From positions 3,518,436 through 3,582,435 of the forward strand of contig NZ_CP041352.1 in assembly GCF_009746125.1 (NCBI RefSeq): a stretch of DNA of 64,000 nucleotides. Reading direction: 5' to 3'. This stretch comes from Casimicrobium huifangae (GTDB taxonomy: Bacteria; Pseudomonadota; Gammaproteobacteria; Burkholderiales; Casimicrobiaceae). A program made the translations under genes and the position numbers. The notes beneath the pieces were generated by a model that was not told where the DNA came from, searched no databases, and was given only the letters and a program-made list of their open reading frames with translations. This document shows positions 1 to 12,404 of the stretch, piece after piece. Within the stretch, counting starts at the first letter, position 1; each line of letters begins with the position of its first letter.

Positions 1-1493
1 CCGCGACTGTCACGAACGCGCCCGGCGGCCGGGTCGCTGACGCCGATACCGAGATCGAGCGCCACAGTCACCGGCGTGCTCCAGCTCTGCCCGCGATCAG
101 TCGAGCGAATGACGCGCAGATACGATCCCCGTGCGCTGGCCGACGTGGCTGCACGAATGATGTCGGTGAAGAAATTGAGCACGCTGCCGTCACGCAGCAC
201 AATCATCTGGTTGCCGAAGGTCTGATTGGTGTTGCCGGGGTCATAGATGCTGCGTGCGGCGTCCCAGGTCGTGCCGGCATTGGTGGTGCGGGCAAAGTAC
301 GCCGGGCCACCGCCATTCGAGAGCAGTCGGCCCCACACGGCGTACACGTAGCGCGCATCCTGCGGGTCGGCGACCATCATGTTCTTGTCGTTGAAGAAGG
401 TGGCGCCGACATCACGGATCAGCGTCGTTGGTGCGCCCCAGGTGATGCCGCCATCGGCGCTGCGTGCCACCATCATGGCGCTGATCGAGCTTGGCGTCGA
501 TTCCTGCCCGCTGAAGCCAAGCGCCATCTGGTACGCCGCACCGCCGGGGGCGACAGTGACCCACGGGTCGGTGGCGCGCTCGTAGTCGCCGCCGCCACAT
601 TGCGAGAAGGCGGCGCGGCTGGAAGTCCAGCTATTGCCACCGTCGAACGACACCGCCGAGGCCGTGCCCCGCGCGCCGCCGTTGGCCCAGCGGTCCTGCT
701 GCCACGCCGCAAGCAGATGCTGCGCGTTGGATGGGTTCATTGCCAGATAGGGCTCGACTTCGGCGCCGATGTAGGCAGTGCCGCTCTGGGCGATGCTGCA
801 GGTTGGCGAAAACGGTGACACATTGGGGGCAGCACCGGTCAGCACGCGCTGAAAGCTCTTTTCCGGAGACCGCGCCACGTCAGTCGCTGTGGAAACGCAA
901 AAGGCAACGCCCTCGCCGGCCCAGCCAGCGGCGATCATCGCCTCATAGCTGGCGCTGCTGACGGTGTAGCGATGATTGCCGGTGCGCCCATTGGCACCGG
1001 GCCGGAACGCACGATAGACGCGGGTCGGCGCGTTGCCCGGGCATACGGCAGGCAAGCCGGCGGCCCCCGGTGTCGCTGGCGACGTGACTGCGAAATCGAA
1101 GCCTTCGTAGCTGAACCCGGCCGGCAGCTGCGCGAGTATTGCCTCGCAGTCGATGCCTTCCCGTCCATAGAAGTGGGAATTGGTGAACGCGCTCGCCGGA
1201 CTGGCGACGCTGATGTAGAAGCGGCAGATGCGTACATCGCCCGCTGGTGCGGCTGCGCCAGCTGCGGCTGCCGCGAACTGCATGCCGGTGCGGCGAAAAT
1301 CGGCGGGCAACGCGTCCAGCGTCGTCTGCTCAGCAGTACGACCGGTAATGAAGTAAGCGTCGAGCGTCGCGTTGTAATACTCAACGACTGTGACCGGAGC
1401 GGAAGTTTGGGCCACGGCCACCGGCCCCAGCACAAGCGGGGACAGCATCGCGGCGATGTGGGTAGCGGTCGACAGCAGACGCGAACGGATCAT
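1..1493 (-). CDS. Secreted BNR-repeat (sialidase-fold) protein, partial
   Basis: The gene runs off the left edge, so its C-terminus is missing; 497 codons are visible. ATG at 1493 follows a GGAGA ribosome site. The N-terminus is a signal peptide ending near PVAVAQT. A Tyr-rich domain follows, with the signature VVEYYNATLDAYFITG and a second unit around SHFYGREGIDCEA (resembling DUF5648-type repeats). BNR/Asp-box repeats come next, such as SADGGITWG, TNAGTTWD and STDRGQSWS. The family is a beta-propeller and is probably exported. The substrate is unknown. It is a paralogue of the gene at 2251-4242. Confidence 0.8.
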   Translation of the reverse strand, partial: MIRSRLLSTATHIAAMLSPLVLGPVAVAQTSAPVTVVEYYNATLDAYFITGRTAEQTTLDALPADFRRTGMQFAAAAAGAAAPAGDVRICRFYISVASPASAFTNSHFYGREGIDCEAILAQLPAGFSYEGFDFAVTSPATPGAAGLPAVCPGNAPTRVYRAFRPGANGRTGNHRYTVSSASYEAMIAAGWAGEGVAFCVSTATDVARSPEKSFQRVLTGAAPNVSPFSPTCSIAQSGTAYIGAEVEPYLAMNPSNAQHLLAAWQQDRWANGGARGTASAVSFDGGNSWTSSRAAFSQCGGGDYERATDPWVTVAPGGAAYQMALGFSGQESTPSSISAMMVARSADGGITWGAPTTLIRDVGATFFNDKNMMVADPQDARYVYAVWGRLLSNGGGPAYFARTTNAGTTWDAARSIYDPGNTNQTFGNQMIVLRDGSVLNFFTDIIRAATSASARGSYLRVIRSTDRGQSWSTPVTVALDLGIGVSDPAAGRVRDSR

Positions 1494-1575
1494 GATCTCT
1501 CCGGAGGTGGGCAGTGCGCATCAGGACCGCGCGCTTACACTGCCCGCATTGTCGGATTTTGGAGGCGGGGACTCA

Positions 1576-2067
1576 ATGGATGCTGCAATGCTGGGCTGGG
1601 TCGCCGTGGTGCTGCTGATTGTGGTCGGCGTTGCTGGCAGCGTGCTGCCGGCGTTGCCCGGCACGGCGCTGGTGCTGGCCGGCATCGTGCTCGGCGCCTG
1701 GCTGGACGACTTCACGCGGGTGAAGTGGTGGGTAGTCACCATCATCGCCGTGCTGGCGGTCATCGCCTGGGTGACCGACTATTTCGCCACCGTCCTCGGT
1801 GCAAAAAAAGCCGGCGCCAGCAAATTGGCGATCATCGGCGCCGCACTCGGCACCATCGCCGGCATCTTCATGGGGCTGGTCGGCGTGCTGTTCATGCCGT
1901 TCGTGGGTGCGGTCATCGGCGAGTACATCGCGCAGAAGAACACCCGGCAAGCCGCCAAGGTTGGCCTTGCCACCTGGCTCGGCCTGATCGTGGGCACCAT
2001 CGTCAAGCTGGTGCTGGTGTTCATGATGATCGGCATTTTTGTTGCCGCGCTGGTGTTCACCGGCTGA
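1576..2067 (+). CDS. DUF456 family small membrane protein
   Basis: A 163-residue integral membrane protein with about four hydrophobic segments. It has the glycine-rich DUF456 features: GSVLPALPGTALVLAG near the start, then GLVGVLFMPFVGAVIGEY and a basic KNTRQAAKVG loop. The ATG at 1576 is chosen because GGAGG lies 10 bases upstream and the protein then starts directly in the first membrane segment; the frame stays open further upstream. The function of the family is unknown. It is transcribed away from the BNR gene on its left and toward the one on its right. Confidence 0.85.
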   Translation: MDAAMLGWVAVVLLIVVGVAGSVLPALPGTALVLAGIVLGAWLDDFTRVKWWVVTIIAVLAVIAWVTDYFATVLGAKKAGASKLAIIGAALGTIAGIFMGLVGVLFMPFVGAVIGEYIAQKNTRQAAKVGLATWLGLIVGTIVKLVLVFMMIGIFVAALVFTG

Positions 2068-2120
2068 ACCGGGCGGGCCAACCCGCCGGGCGCGGTGGGC
2101 TGCACACACAAGCCGCCAAA

Positions 2121-2241
2121 AGCAGCATTTACCGTCCAAGCTTGAGCCAATTGGGCTTGACGGCCGGTTTGCGGTTAAGTCGACTTTTTGCTGAATCGAG
2201 GCGAAGCCCCGATTGAATGAGCGTTTGCCGAAAAAGCCGCT
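2121..2241. repeat. GTCGAC-centred 121-bp near-palindrome, copy 1
   Basis: GGGCT at 2153-2157, GTCGAC at 2179-2184 and AGCCC at 2205-2209 match the other five copies in both sequence and spacing. The arms read AGCAGCATTT at the left and, on the opposite strand, AGCGGCTTTTTC at the right. It sits between two convergent genes and could fold into a long hairpin in either transcript. Whether it is a terminator, a mobile element or a protein-binding site is not shown by the sequence. Confidence 0.75.
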
Positions 2242-2250
2242 ACGCGACGA

Positions 2251-4242
2251 CTAGCGCAACGAGCCATCCGCCACGTTGGCGAAGACCACCTCGGTGCTGT
2301 CGGTGGGCGTCGCGCGGGTGCGTACGTAGAGCGCCGAGAAACTGGTACCGGTGCTCACCAGGCCGTGCACTTCCCCCAGATACAGACCGTTCGTAATGCG
2401 ACCACGACTGCTGCCCGGCGCCGCCGAGAAGTCAAACGCATCCTCCACCGCAACATTGCGCCAGGTGTCGGCGTCGCTGGTCGTTGAGCGGGCGATGCGG
2501 AAGGCAACCGGCATTGGCGAGGACGGCAAGGCAGAGGCGCTGGCCAGCTCGTAATACGACACGGCGACGATGCCATCGCGGCGGACGCTGACCGTCGGCG
2601 TGAAGGCCGGGATGGTGTCGCTGCCGTTCACGCGCACCGCGTCCCACCAGTTGGCGCCGCCATCGGTGGAGCGCGCCAGCACGATGCCGTCGTGCGAGCC
2701 GCCCCCCACGCGCGAATCCTGCCAGGCCAGATAGACCTTGTTGCCACGGCCAGCGATGGAGACCAGGCCGGCGCTGTCGCGGGCAACGCGGGTGCGATCG
2801 GCTGATGTGGTGCCGACCGATTCAGCACGTGACACCGTGATCGGAGCCGACCACGTCTGGCCGCGATCACTGGAGCGAATCACGCGCAACCAGCTGCCCA
2901 CCAGTTGCGGATTCGGCGACAGCCGCACCACGTCGATGTAGGCATAGACCAGCACGCCGTTGGGCAGGCTGAGCAGGCGCCCCTGGTTCATTGAGCTGCC
3001 GGGAACGTTCGTCAGAATCTGCACCGGATCGGTCCAGATGTAGCCAGTATCGGAAGTGCGCGTGTAGCGCAACGCGGTGACACCGGTCTCGACATTGGTG
3101 CGCCACCACGCCGCGTGCAGATAACGGCTGTCGTCGGCATCGGCCACCAGCACCGGCTTGTCGAGGTTGTAAGTCGGCGTGGGCTCAATGGCGAGTGTCG
3201 CCATTTCGTCCCAGTTACGGCCGCCGTTGCTGCTGCGCGCAATCATGATGGCGCTGCGGGCGAACGTGGTGTAGAGCTCGCCGCTCGCCACGCGGGCCAT
3301 CTGCAGCGCCAAACCATCGCTGGTCAGCACCGTTGCAATATCGGTCACCCGCTCAAAATCGCCGCCGATGGCGGCGTTGCCACCAGAGCAACGGGTGAAC
3401 TTCGGACTGCTGGTCTGCCAGCTCTGCCCGGCATCAAACGACACCGCGCTGGCGGTACCACGCGAGGCGCCATTGCTGCCGGTATCCTGCAACCAGGTGG
3501 CGGTCAGATGGCGCGGATTGCCAGGATTGATGGCGAGCTGGGTGGAGGCTTCGCTGCCGACCCGCGCGCTGCCGGTGGGCCAATCACGGCAATCGCCGGC
3601 CAGCGGCGACGCCGCTGCCGACACGGTTCGTTTGAAGGATGCCTGCGCCGGCTCGGTCGACGGCGCGGCGATGGGTGCGCAGAAGACGACGCCCTCTGGC
3701 GCCCAGCCAGCCGCCGTCAAGGCATCGAAGCGCTCGCGCGTGATGCTGTAGCGGTGATTGGGCGATCGGCCGCCAACGCCGGGGCGAAAGCTGCGATACA
3801 CCGGAATGCTGTTCGGCGAAACGCAGGCACCGTTGCTCGTTGGCTGCACTGTGTAGAACTCGATGCCTTCGTCAGTAAACCCGGCAGGACGGGTACTACG
3901 CAGCGCTGCGCAATCAGTGTCATCACGGCCGTAGAAGTGGGTGCTGACAAACGGATTGGACTGACTGATAAAGAAGCGGCAGACACGAATTTCACCTTCT
4001 GTACCCGATGGCGATGAACGCGCACCGAAGGTCATGCCGGTGCGAACGAAATCACCGCCGAGACCGTCGAGATAACCCTGCTCCTGCGGGCGACCGGTGA
4101 TGAAGTAAGCGTCCAGCGCTGCGTTGTAGTACTCGACCACCGTTACCGTGACCACTTGCGCGGCGGGCGAGCCACCCGGACAGGCGGCACCTCCACACAG
4201 GGCGAGCAAAACCAGTAAACGCGACAACCAGGATGAATTCAT
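2251..4242 (-). CDS. Secreted BNR-repeat (sialidase-fold) protein
   Basis: The protein has 663 residues. The ATG at 4242 gives a signal peptide (MNSSWLSRLLVLLALCGGAACPG). A Cys close to the cleavage zone makes a lipoprotein possible. Next comes the Tyr-rich domain (VVEYYNAALDAYFITG, then THFYGRDDTDCAAL and SPNHRYSITRERFD), then a beta-propeller with BNR/Asp boxes such as SSNGGRNWD, TSDTGYIWT, SSDRGQTWS and STDGGANWW. It is probably an exported or surface sugar- or polymer-binding protein; catalytic residues of true sialidases were not identified. It is a full-length paralogue of the gene cut by the window edge. Confidence 0.82.
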   Translation of the reverse strand: MNSSWLSRLLVLLALCGGAACPGGSPAAQVVTVTVVEYYNAALDAYFITGRPQEQGYLDGLGGDFVRTGMTFGARSSPSGTEGEIRVCRFFISQSNPFVSTHFYGRDDTDCAALRSTRPAGFTDEGIEFYTVQPTSNGACVSPNSIPVYRSFRPGVGGRSPNHRYSITRERFDALTAAGWAPEGVVFCAPIAAPSTEPAQASFKRTVSAAASPLAGDCRDWPTGSARVGSEASTQLAINPGNPRHLTATWLQDTGSNGASRGTASAVSFDAGQSWQTSSPKFTRCSGGNAAIGGDFERVTDIATVLTSDGLALQMARVASGELYTTFARSAIMIARSSNGGRNWDEMATLAIEPTPTYNLDKPVLVADADDSRYLHAAWWRTNVETGVTALRYTRTSDTGYIWTDPVQILTNVPGSSMNQGRLLSLPNGVLVYAYIDVVRLSPNPQLVGSWLRVIRSSDRGQTWSAPITVSRAESVGTTSADRTRVARDSAGLVSIAGRGNKVYLAWQDSRVGGGSHDGIVLARSTDGGANWWDAVRVNGSDTIPAFTPTVSVRRDGIVAVSYYELASASALPSSPMPVAFRIARSTTSDADTWRNVAVEDAFDFSAAPGSSRGRITNGLYLGEVHGLVSTGTSFSALYVRTRATPTDSTEVVFANVADGSLR

Positions 4243-4472
4243 GTGGGTCTCTCGGGATATTCCAGTCGCAACGGACGCCGATGGCACCATTGCGCGGGGC
4301 TGCGCTCGATCAGCGAGCCCATGAGAACGGACGGGAAGTGGCAGCTGGAAGTGTCAGCCTGCCGGAAGCCTGCGCGGCGACCACGCCAACGCTGTTAGCG
4401 CTTACTCCGGCTGTATCTGCCCGTCAAAACCGTTGGAATTTACACTGTGGCGGCGTTTCGCGCCAGCCCGGG

Positions 4473-5234
4473 CTAGAGGCGTACGGGTATTCCTGTGGTC
4501 CGCATCATCGCCTTCGCCTCGCCCACGGTGTGTTCGCCGTAGTGAAAGATGCTGGCGGCGAGCACGGCATCGGCGCCACCCTTGATGACGCCGTCGACCA
4601 GATGCTGCAGGTTGCCGACGCCGCCGGAGGCGATCACCGGGATGCTGACGGCATCGGCGATGGCACGGGTAAGTTCGAGGTCAAAGCCAATCTTGGCGCC
4701 GTCGCGGTCCATGCTGGTGAGGAGTATTTCACCGGCGCCGCGCTCAGCCACTTCGCGCGCCCAGGCCACCGCGTCTTTGCCCGTGGGCGTGCGCCCGCCG
4801 TGCACGAAAACTTCCCAGCCGCTGCCGTCGGCGCGCTTCTTGGCGTCGATCGCCGCCACCACGCACTGCGCGCCGTAGAAGTGGCTGGCGTCGTTGAAGA
4901 TCTGCGGGTTATTGACGCCGGAGGTGTTGATGCTCACTTTGTCGGCACCCGCGTTCAGCAGGGGTCGCAGGTCTTCGGCGGTCTTCACACCACCGCCCAC
5001 TGTAAGCGGAATGAACACCTGCGAGGCGACGCGCTCAATCAGGTCGTAGAGCAGCCCGCGTGCCTCGACGCTGGCCGTGATGTCAAGAAAGCAAAGCTCG
5101 TCCGCGCCCTGGTCGTTGTAGCGCTTTGCTACCTCGACCGGGTCGCCCGCATCGCGCAAGCCGACGAAGTTGACGCCCTTGACGACGCGGCCGTCCTTTA
5201 TATCGAGGCAGGGGATGATTCGTTTGCAGAGCAT
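4473..5234 (-). CDS. hisF: Imidazole glycerol phosphate synthase, cyclase subunit HisF
   Basis: HisF pairs with HisH. It uses ammonia from glutamine to convert PRFAR to imidazole glycerol phosphate and AICAR in histidine synthesis. The 253 residues match the family length. The catalytic aspartates are visible as D11 (PCLDIKDGR) and D130 (VVAAIDAKK), and the phosphate loops include TVGGGVKT and [11 protein letters not shown] at 5234 has GGAG 8 bases upstream. It is the last his gene of the minus-strand run. hisI and hisE, which often follow in betaproteobacteria, are not in this window. Confidence 0.97.
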   Translation of the reverse strand: MLCKRIIPCLDIKDGRVVKGVNFVGLRDAGDPVEVAKRYNDQGADELCFLDITASVEARGLLYDLIERVASQVFIPLTVGGGVKTAEDLRPLLNAGADKVSINTSGVNNPQIFNDASHFYGAQCVVAAIDAKKRADGSGWEVFVHGGRTPTGKDAVAWAREVAERGAGEILLTSMDRDGAKIGFDLELTRAIADAVSIPVIASGGVGNLQHLVDGVIKGGADAVLAASIFHYGEHTVGEAKAMMRTTGIPVRL

Positions 5235-5313
5235 TACGCGTGCTCCGCACGTAAGGACGAAAGACGAATGACGAATGACGAAATGGGAAGGAGACGCACG
5301 ATGCTTGGATAAG

Positions 5314-5562
5314 TCAGGAACGATTGCGTGGATGGTTCGACGCGAGCCGCTCGTTGCCGCGTTTGTAGTGGCCCGTGATGCGCGCCATCAGTTGCTGCTG
5401 CTCGACCAGGCCTGCATCATCAATTTCTGCCAGAAAGTCAACGGCTGCTGCACCACGTAGCGTGGTTACCTTTCGGCCGTGATGGGCCACCCAGACTTCG
5501 CCGTTCTTGTTGCGCTTGAAAGTGAAGCCGAGACCGTCGCCCTCAGCGTTCATCACACTCAC
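5314..5562 (-). CDS. Conserved small protein between hisA and hisF
   Basis: An 82-residue protein that starts with GTG overlapping the hisA stop (GTGA); an ATG three codons in would give 79 residues. Features are [20 protein letters not shown], then [14 protein letters not shown] and a C-terminal [15 protein letters not shown] recall similar small proteins beside his genes in Burkholderiales but cannot attach a function. The overlap with hisA suggests translational coupling. Confidence 0.7.
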   Translation of the reverse strand: MSVMNAEGDGLGFTFKRNKNGEVWVAHHGRKVTTLRGAAAVDFLAEIDDAGLVEQQQLMARITGHYKRGNERLASNHPRNRS

Positions 5563-6287
5563 TTGAGCGCCGCCACGGCCGCCTTGAAATCCAGCGTACC
5601 TTCGTAAAGCGCCCGCCCGCAGACCACGCCAGCGATGCCGTCAGCTTCGTGCGGTTTGAGCAGTTTGATGTGATCGACGTTGTGAATGCCGCCAGACGCG
5701 TATACCGGCACCCGCAGCGGCTGCGCGAGGCGGACCGTGGCCTCGATGTTGATGCCTGTGCCCATGCCATCGCGACCAATATCCGTATAGATGATGCCTT
5801 CGATGCCGTAGTCCTCGAAGCGTTTGCCCAGGTCCAGCGCATCGTGGCCGGTGAGCTTGCTCCAGCCGTCAGTGGCGACTTTGCCATCCCTGGCGTCGAG
5901 GCCGACGATTACCGCGCTGGGGAAGGCGTTGCAGGCGTCATGCAGAAATCCCGGGTTCTTGACCGCTGCGGTGCCGATGATGACGTAGTTGATGCCGTCG
6001 TCGAGATAGCGCTCGATAGTGTCGAGATCGCGGATGCCGCCGCCGAGTTGCACGTCAATGTCTTCACCGACTTCGGCGAGGATAGCCTTGATCGCGCCCT
6101 CATTGACGGGCTTGCCGGCGAAGGCCCCGTTCAGGTCCACCAGATGCAGGCGCGTGGCGCCCTGGTCGACCCAGTGGCGCGCCATCTGCGCCGGGTCTTC
6201 AGAAAACACGGTGACGTTGTCCATGTCGCCTTGACGCAGGCGAACGCAATGACCGTCTTTGAGATCAATCGCAGGAATGACAAGCAT
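5559..6287 (-). CDS. hisA: HisA isomerase (ProFAR to PRFAR)
   Basis: A TIM-barrel enzyme that isomerises 5'-ProFAR to PRFAR in histidine synthesis. The protein has 242 residues from ATG at 6287. The first catalytic Asp is in [13 protein letters not shown] and the second in [13 protein letters not shown]; the phosphate motifs QLGGGIRD and ASGGIHNVD are present. A TTG ten codons upstream also keeps the frame open, but ATG fits the usual family start. It lies between hisH and the small gene that overlaps its stop. Confidence 0.96.
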   Translation of the reverse strand: MLVIPAIDLKDGHCVRLRQGDMDNVTVFSEDPAQMARHWVDQGATRLHLVDLNGAFAGKPVNEGAIKAILAEVGEDIDVQLGGGIRDLDTIERYLDDGINYVIIGTAAVKNPGFLHDACNAFPSAVIVGLDARDGKVATDGWSKLTGHDALDLGKRFEDYGIEGIIYTDIGRDGMGTGINIEATVRLAQPLRVPVYASGGIHNVDHIKLLKPHEADGIAGVVCGRALYEGTLDFKAAVAALK

Positions 6288-6359
6288 GGGGATGTGTAGG
6301 GAAGTCGCGGCGTGCAACGCAGCGCCGGGGATGTCAATGATTGGCGAAAGAGCGGTAAG

Positions 6360-7010
<651 letters not shown>

Positions 7011-7012
7011 CG

Positions 7013-7615
7013 CTACAACACGCCCTTGGTCGAAACAATCACGCCCGCCGCGCGTGCATCACGCTCGCAGGCGATACGCAGCGCACGGGCAAAGGCCTTG
7101 AACACCGTCTCGCACTGGTGATGCGCGTTGTCGCCGCGCAGGTTGTCGATGTGCAACGACACCAGCGCGTGGTTGACGAAGCCCTGAAAGAACTCATGCG
7201 TCAGATCGACATCGAAGGTGCCGATCATGGCGCGGGTGAACGGCACGTGAAACTCAAGCCCCGGTCGCCCCGAGAGATCGACCACCACGCGCGACAGGGC
7301 TTCATCGAGCGGCACGTACGAATGGCCGTAGCGATTGATACCCGCCTTGTCACCCACCGCCTGTTTGAACGCCTGGCCGAGCGTGATGCCGATGTCTTCC
7401 ACCGTGTGGTGCGCGTCGATGTGCAAGTCACCCTTCGCATGCACCGTGACGTCCATCATGCCATGCCGCGCGAGCTGGTCGAGCATGTGGTCAAGGAAGG
7501 GCACACCGGTTTGCAGATCGGCCTTGCCATCGCCATCGAGATTGATGGCAACGGTGATCTGCGTTTCCTTGGTGTTGCGCTCGATGGTGGCGGCGCGGGG
7601 TGCGAAAGTGTTCAT
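7013..7615 (-). CDS. hisB: Imidazoleglycerol-phosphate dehydratase HisB
   Basis: A monofunctional dehydratase of 200 residues, without the HisN phosphatase domain seen in enterobacteria. The duplicated metal-binding motifs are visible as [24 protein letters not shown] and later [17 protein letters not shown]. It converts imidazole glycerol phosphate to imidazole acetol phosphate. It lies immediately upstream of hisH. A repeat palindrome separates it from hisC. Confidence 0.97.
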   Translation of the reverse strand: MNTFAPRAATIERNTKETQITVAINLDGDGKADLQTGVPFLDHMLDQLARHGMMDVTVHAKGDLHIDAHHTVEDIGITLGQAFKQAVGDKAGINRYGHSYVPLDEALSRVVVDLSGRPGLEFHVPFTRAMIGTFDVDLTHEFFQGFVNHALVSLHIDNLRGDNAHHQCETVFKAFARALRIACERDARAAGVIVSTKGVL

Positions 7616-7624
7616 AACCCTAAT

Positions 7625-7688
7625 TGTAGGAGCGGCTTCGCCGCGACCGAATGTACCGAAGAGCGGTCGCGGCCACGCCGCTCCTACA
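7625..7688. repeat. REP-like palindrome between hisC and hisB
   Basis: An imperfect inverted repeat with arms TGTAGGAGCGGCTTCGCCGC and GCGGCCACGCCGCTCCTACA around a short GACCG-N-CGGTC spacer. It looks like the GTAGGAGCGGC REP sequences known from Pseudomonas and Xanthomonas. It reaches into hisC and supplies that gene's stop codon. A folded RNA could protect the upstream message or reduce read-through into hisB. Confidence 0.75.
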
Positions 7689-8778
7689 GGATTTCCTTCA
7701 AGGCTGTGAGCAGCGCTTGCATCTCTGTTGGCGTACCGACCGAGATGCGTAGCGTGTTGGCCATCAGCGGGTGCATTGGCGAGAGGTTGCGCACCAGAAT
7801 GCCCCGTGCTTTCAGGCCCTCGAACACGGCCGCCGCATCCGGGAAGCGGGTCAAGACGAAGTTCGCCTTTGACGGGAACGCTTTGACACCCGGCAGCTTC
7901 TGCAATTCGGCGAACAGGCGCTCGCGCTCGGCCACCATCAGTGCGGCGTGGCGCTTCAGCTCGTCGTAGTGATCAAGCATCACGGTCGCCGCGACCTGTT
8001 GCAGCACACCCACGTTGAACGGCCCGCGCACCTTGTCGATCTCGTTGATCCATTCCGGCGCGCCAAACAGGTAGCCCAGGCGCACACCTGCGAGACCAAT
8101 CTTCGACAGCGTGCGCATTACCAGCAGGTTCGGGAAATCGTTGAGCCGCGTTGACCAGCTGCGCCCGGCAAACGGCTCGTACGCCTCGTCGATAATCACG
8201 AGACCCGGTGCAGCGCGCACGATAGCCTCAATCTGTTCGTCGCTGTAGCTGTTGCCGGTGGGGTTGTTCGGATACACCACCCAGATGAGCTTCGGCTGCT
8301 CGCGCTGGATCGCGGCGAGAGTGGCGTCCAGATCGAGCGAGAAGTCAGCGTTCAGCGACACACCCACGTAGCGGCCCGCACAGGCTACCGCCGCGTTGCG
8401 GAACACCGCGAACGACGGCTCCAGCGAGAGCACGGTACCACCGCCCGCCAGCAGCGCCTGCGAGACCATCGAGATCACCTCGTCAGACCCGGAGCCGAGC
8501 AGGATGCCATGCTCCGGCGAGATACCCAACTTCTCGCGCAGCTTCGCTTTCAGCGCAGGTGCTGCCGGATCGGGGTAGCGGTTGAACGCTGCGTCCGCCA
8601 CGGCACGCGCGATGGCATCACGCATCGCGCGCGAGGTGGCGGTGTTGTTGGCAGCATCGAGGTGGTTGTCCTCCATCAACTCGATCTTGATCCCTGTCCA
8701 TGGCGGGGTGACGGGGTAGGCCTTGAGCGCCTGCACTTCGGGCCGGATGGTTCTGGCGATGAATTCGGATTTCGTCAT
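7684..8778 (-). CDS. hisC: Histidinol-phosphate aminotransferase HisC
   Basis: A fold-type I PLP aminotransferase of 364 residues. The PLP lysine is K226 in [11 protein letters not shown]. The NNPTG motif ([10 protein letters not shown]), the Asp/Tyr pair in [10 protein letters not shown] and the C-terminal TLRISVGTP arginine region are all present. It transaminates imidazole acetol phosphate with glutamate. Repeat elements border it on both sides, between hisD and hisC and between hisC and hisB. Its last codons lie within the downstream palindrome. Confidence 0.96.
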   Translation of the reverse strand: MTKSEFIARTIRPEVQALKAYPVTPPWTGIKIELMEDNHLDAANNTATSRAMRDAIARAVADAAFNRYPDPAAPALKAKLREKLGISPEHGILLGSGSDEVISMVSQALLAGGGTVLSLEPSFAVFRNAAVACAGRYVGVSLNADFSLDLDATLAAIQREQPKLIWVVYPNNPTGNSYSDEQIEAIVRAAPGLVIIDEAYEPFAGRSWSTRLNDFPNLLVMRTLSKIGLAGVRLGYLFGAPEWINEIDKVRGPFNVGVLQQVAATVMLDHYDELKRHAALMVAERERLFAELQKLPGVKAFPSKANFVLTRFPDAAAVFEGLKARGILVRNLSPMHPLMANTLRISVGTPTEMQALLTALKEIL

Positions 8779-8794
8779 GTCGGTCGTTTTGGTT

Positions 8795-8908
8795 CCCTCT
8801 CCCCTTGTGGGAGAGGGTTAGGGAGAGCGGTATGGTCGCAGGAAGAGGAAAGTGTGGATTCCTATCCACTACCCCCTCTCCCCGGCCCTCTCCCACAAGG
8901 GGAGAGGG
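8795..8908. repeat. 114-bp element with perfect 23-bp inverted ends
   Basis: The sequence at 8795-8817 (CCCTCTCCCCTTGTGG and onward) is the exact reverse complement of 8886-8908. The inner part contains further CCCTCTCCCC-type runs. A copy with the same architecture lies inside nasA at 28214-28322. It fills most of the hisD-hisC gap. Confidence 0.85.
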
Positions 8909-8917
8909 AGAAAACAC

Positions 8918-10207
8918 TTACTTGATCCTCAGTTCCGCCGCTCGCGCATGCGCCTGCAGGCCTTCCGCATAAGCGAGCGTCGCAGCTGCCTGACCGAGTG
9001 TCGCCGCGCCTCGCGGCGAGACGTGGATCAGGCTGGTGCGCTTCTGGAAGTCATACACACCCAGCGGCGACGAGAAGCGCGCTGAGCGTGAAGTGGGCAA
9101 CACGTGATTGGTGCCGGCAACATAGTCGCCGATGGATTCGCTACTGCCATACCCCATGAATATGGCTCCCGCATGGCGCAACAGCGGCAGCAGCATCTCG
9201 GGGTCGGCCACAGAAAGCTCCAGATGCTCAGGCGCGATGCGATTGGCGATGTCGCAGGCCTCTCCCAATGAACGCGTTTTGGCGATGATGCCGCGGTTGG
9301 CGAGCGATGCAGCGATGATGTCCTTCCGCGGCATCGTCGGCAGCAGTTTCGCGATGCTGGCCTGCACGGCGGCGATCAGCGAGTCACTCGGCGTGAGCAG
9401 AATCGACTGCGCGACCTCATCATGCTCGGCCTGCGAAAACAGATCCATCGCCACCCAGTCCGGGTTGGCATGTTCGTCCGCGATCACCAGAATCTCCGAC
9501 GGTCCGGCGATCATGTCGATGCCGACCAGACCAAACACGCGGCGCTTGGCTGCAGCCACATAGGCATTGCCGGGGCCGACGATCTTGTCCACCGCGGGCA
9601 CGGTGCCAGTGCCGTAGGCCAGCGCGCCCACCGCCTGCGCACCACCGATGGTGAACGCGCGATCCACACCAGCGAGATGTGCCGCGGCGAGTACCGTCGC
9701 GTTCTTCACGCCGTCCGGTGTTGGCACCACCATGATGACTTCGCGCACACCCGCGACTTTGGCGGGCACCGCGTTCATCAGCAGCGACGACGGGTACGCC
9801 GCCTTGCCGCCGGGCACGTACAGCCCTACGCGATCCAGCGGGGTTACCTTAACGCCAAGCTGCGTGCCATCGGCCTCGGTATAGCGCCAGCTCTCCATGA
9901 CCTGCCGCCGGTGATAGGCCTCGATGCGGTCGCGCGCCAGCGTCAGCGCGGCTTTCAAGTCAGTATCCAGCGTGTCGAACGCCGCCTTCATCTCGTGCTT
10001 GGAGAGTTCAAGCGCCGCCATTGACTCAGCGCTGAGGCGATCAAATTTCTGCGTGTAAGCCAGCACCGCCGCGTCGCCACGCGTGCGGACGTCGGCCAGG
10101 ATGTCCGCCACCGCCCGATCCACGCTCTCGTCCAGTGCACCCGCATGATGCGTCAGCGCATCGAGCGAGGCCAGGAAATCGGGGACGGAAGAATCAAGGA
10201 GTTTCAT
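8918..10207 (-). CDS. hisD: Histidinol dehydrogenase HisD
   Basis: A zinc enzyme that oxidises L-histidinol to L-histidine with NAD in the last two steps. The protein has 429 residues from ATG at 10207 ([11 protein letters not shown]); the frame extends further upstream, but that part overlaps the hisG end and is not family-like. Typical motifs include [54 protein letters not shown] and APEHLELS. It follows hisG after 37 bases. A 114-bp repeat separates it from hisC. Confidence 0.97.
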   Translation of the reverse strand: MKLLDSSVPDFLASLDALTHHAGALDESVDRAVADILADVRTRGDAAVLAYTQKFDRLSAESMAALELSKHEMKAAFDTLDTDLKAALTLARDRIEAYHRRQVMESWRYTEADGTQLGVKVTPLDRVGLYVPGGKAAYPSSLLMNAVPAKVAGVREVIMVVPTPDGVKNATVLAAAHLAGVDRAFTIGGAQAVGALAYGTGTVPAVDKIVGPGNAYVAAAKRRVFGLVGIDMIAGPSEILVIADEHANPDWVAMDLFSQAEHDEVAQSILLTPSDSLIAAVQASIAKLLPTMPRKDIIAASLANRGIIAKTRSLGEACDIANRIAPEHLELSVADPEMLLPLLRHAGAIFMGYGSSESIGDYVAGTNHVLPTSRSARFSSPLGVYDFQKRTSLIHVSPRGAATLGQAAATLAYAEGLQAHARAAELRIK

Positions 10208-10244
10208 GGTGACAGCGATGGGCCTGGATGCAATGTCTCGCGCT

Positions 10245-12403
<2,159 letters not shown>

Positions 12404-12404
<1 letters not shown>

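Noticed and set aside
1390-1575. Upstream extension of the DUF456 frame
   Set aside because: The added residues are not family-like and overlap the divergent gene start; ATG 1576 has the ribosome site.
4392-4408. TGTTAGCGCTTACT, similar to a LacI-family operator, upstream of the BNR gene
   Set aside because: Single near-palindrome with a mismatch, no sugar regulator gene nearby and no clear promoter around it.
5255-5290. Short tandem GACGAATGACGAATGACGAAATG before hisF
   Set aside because: Only two and a half imperfect units; too short to call a repeat array or regulatory site.
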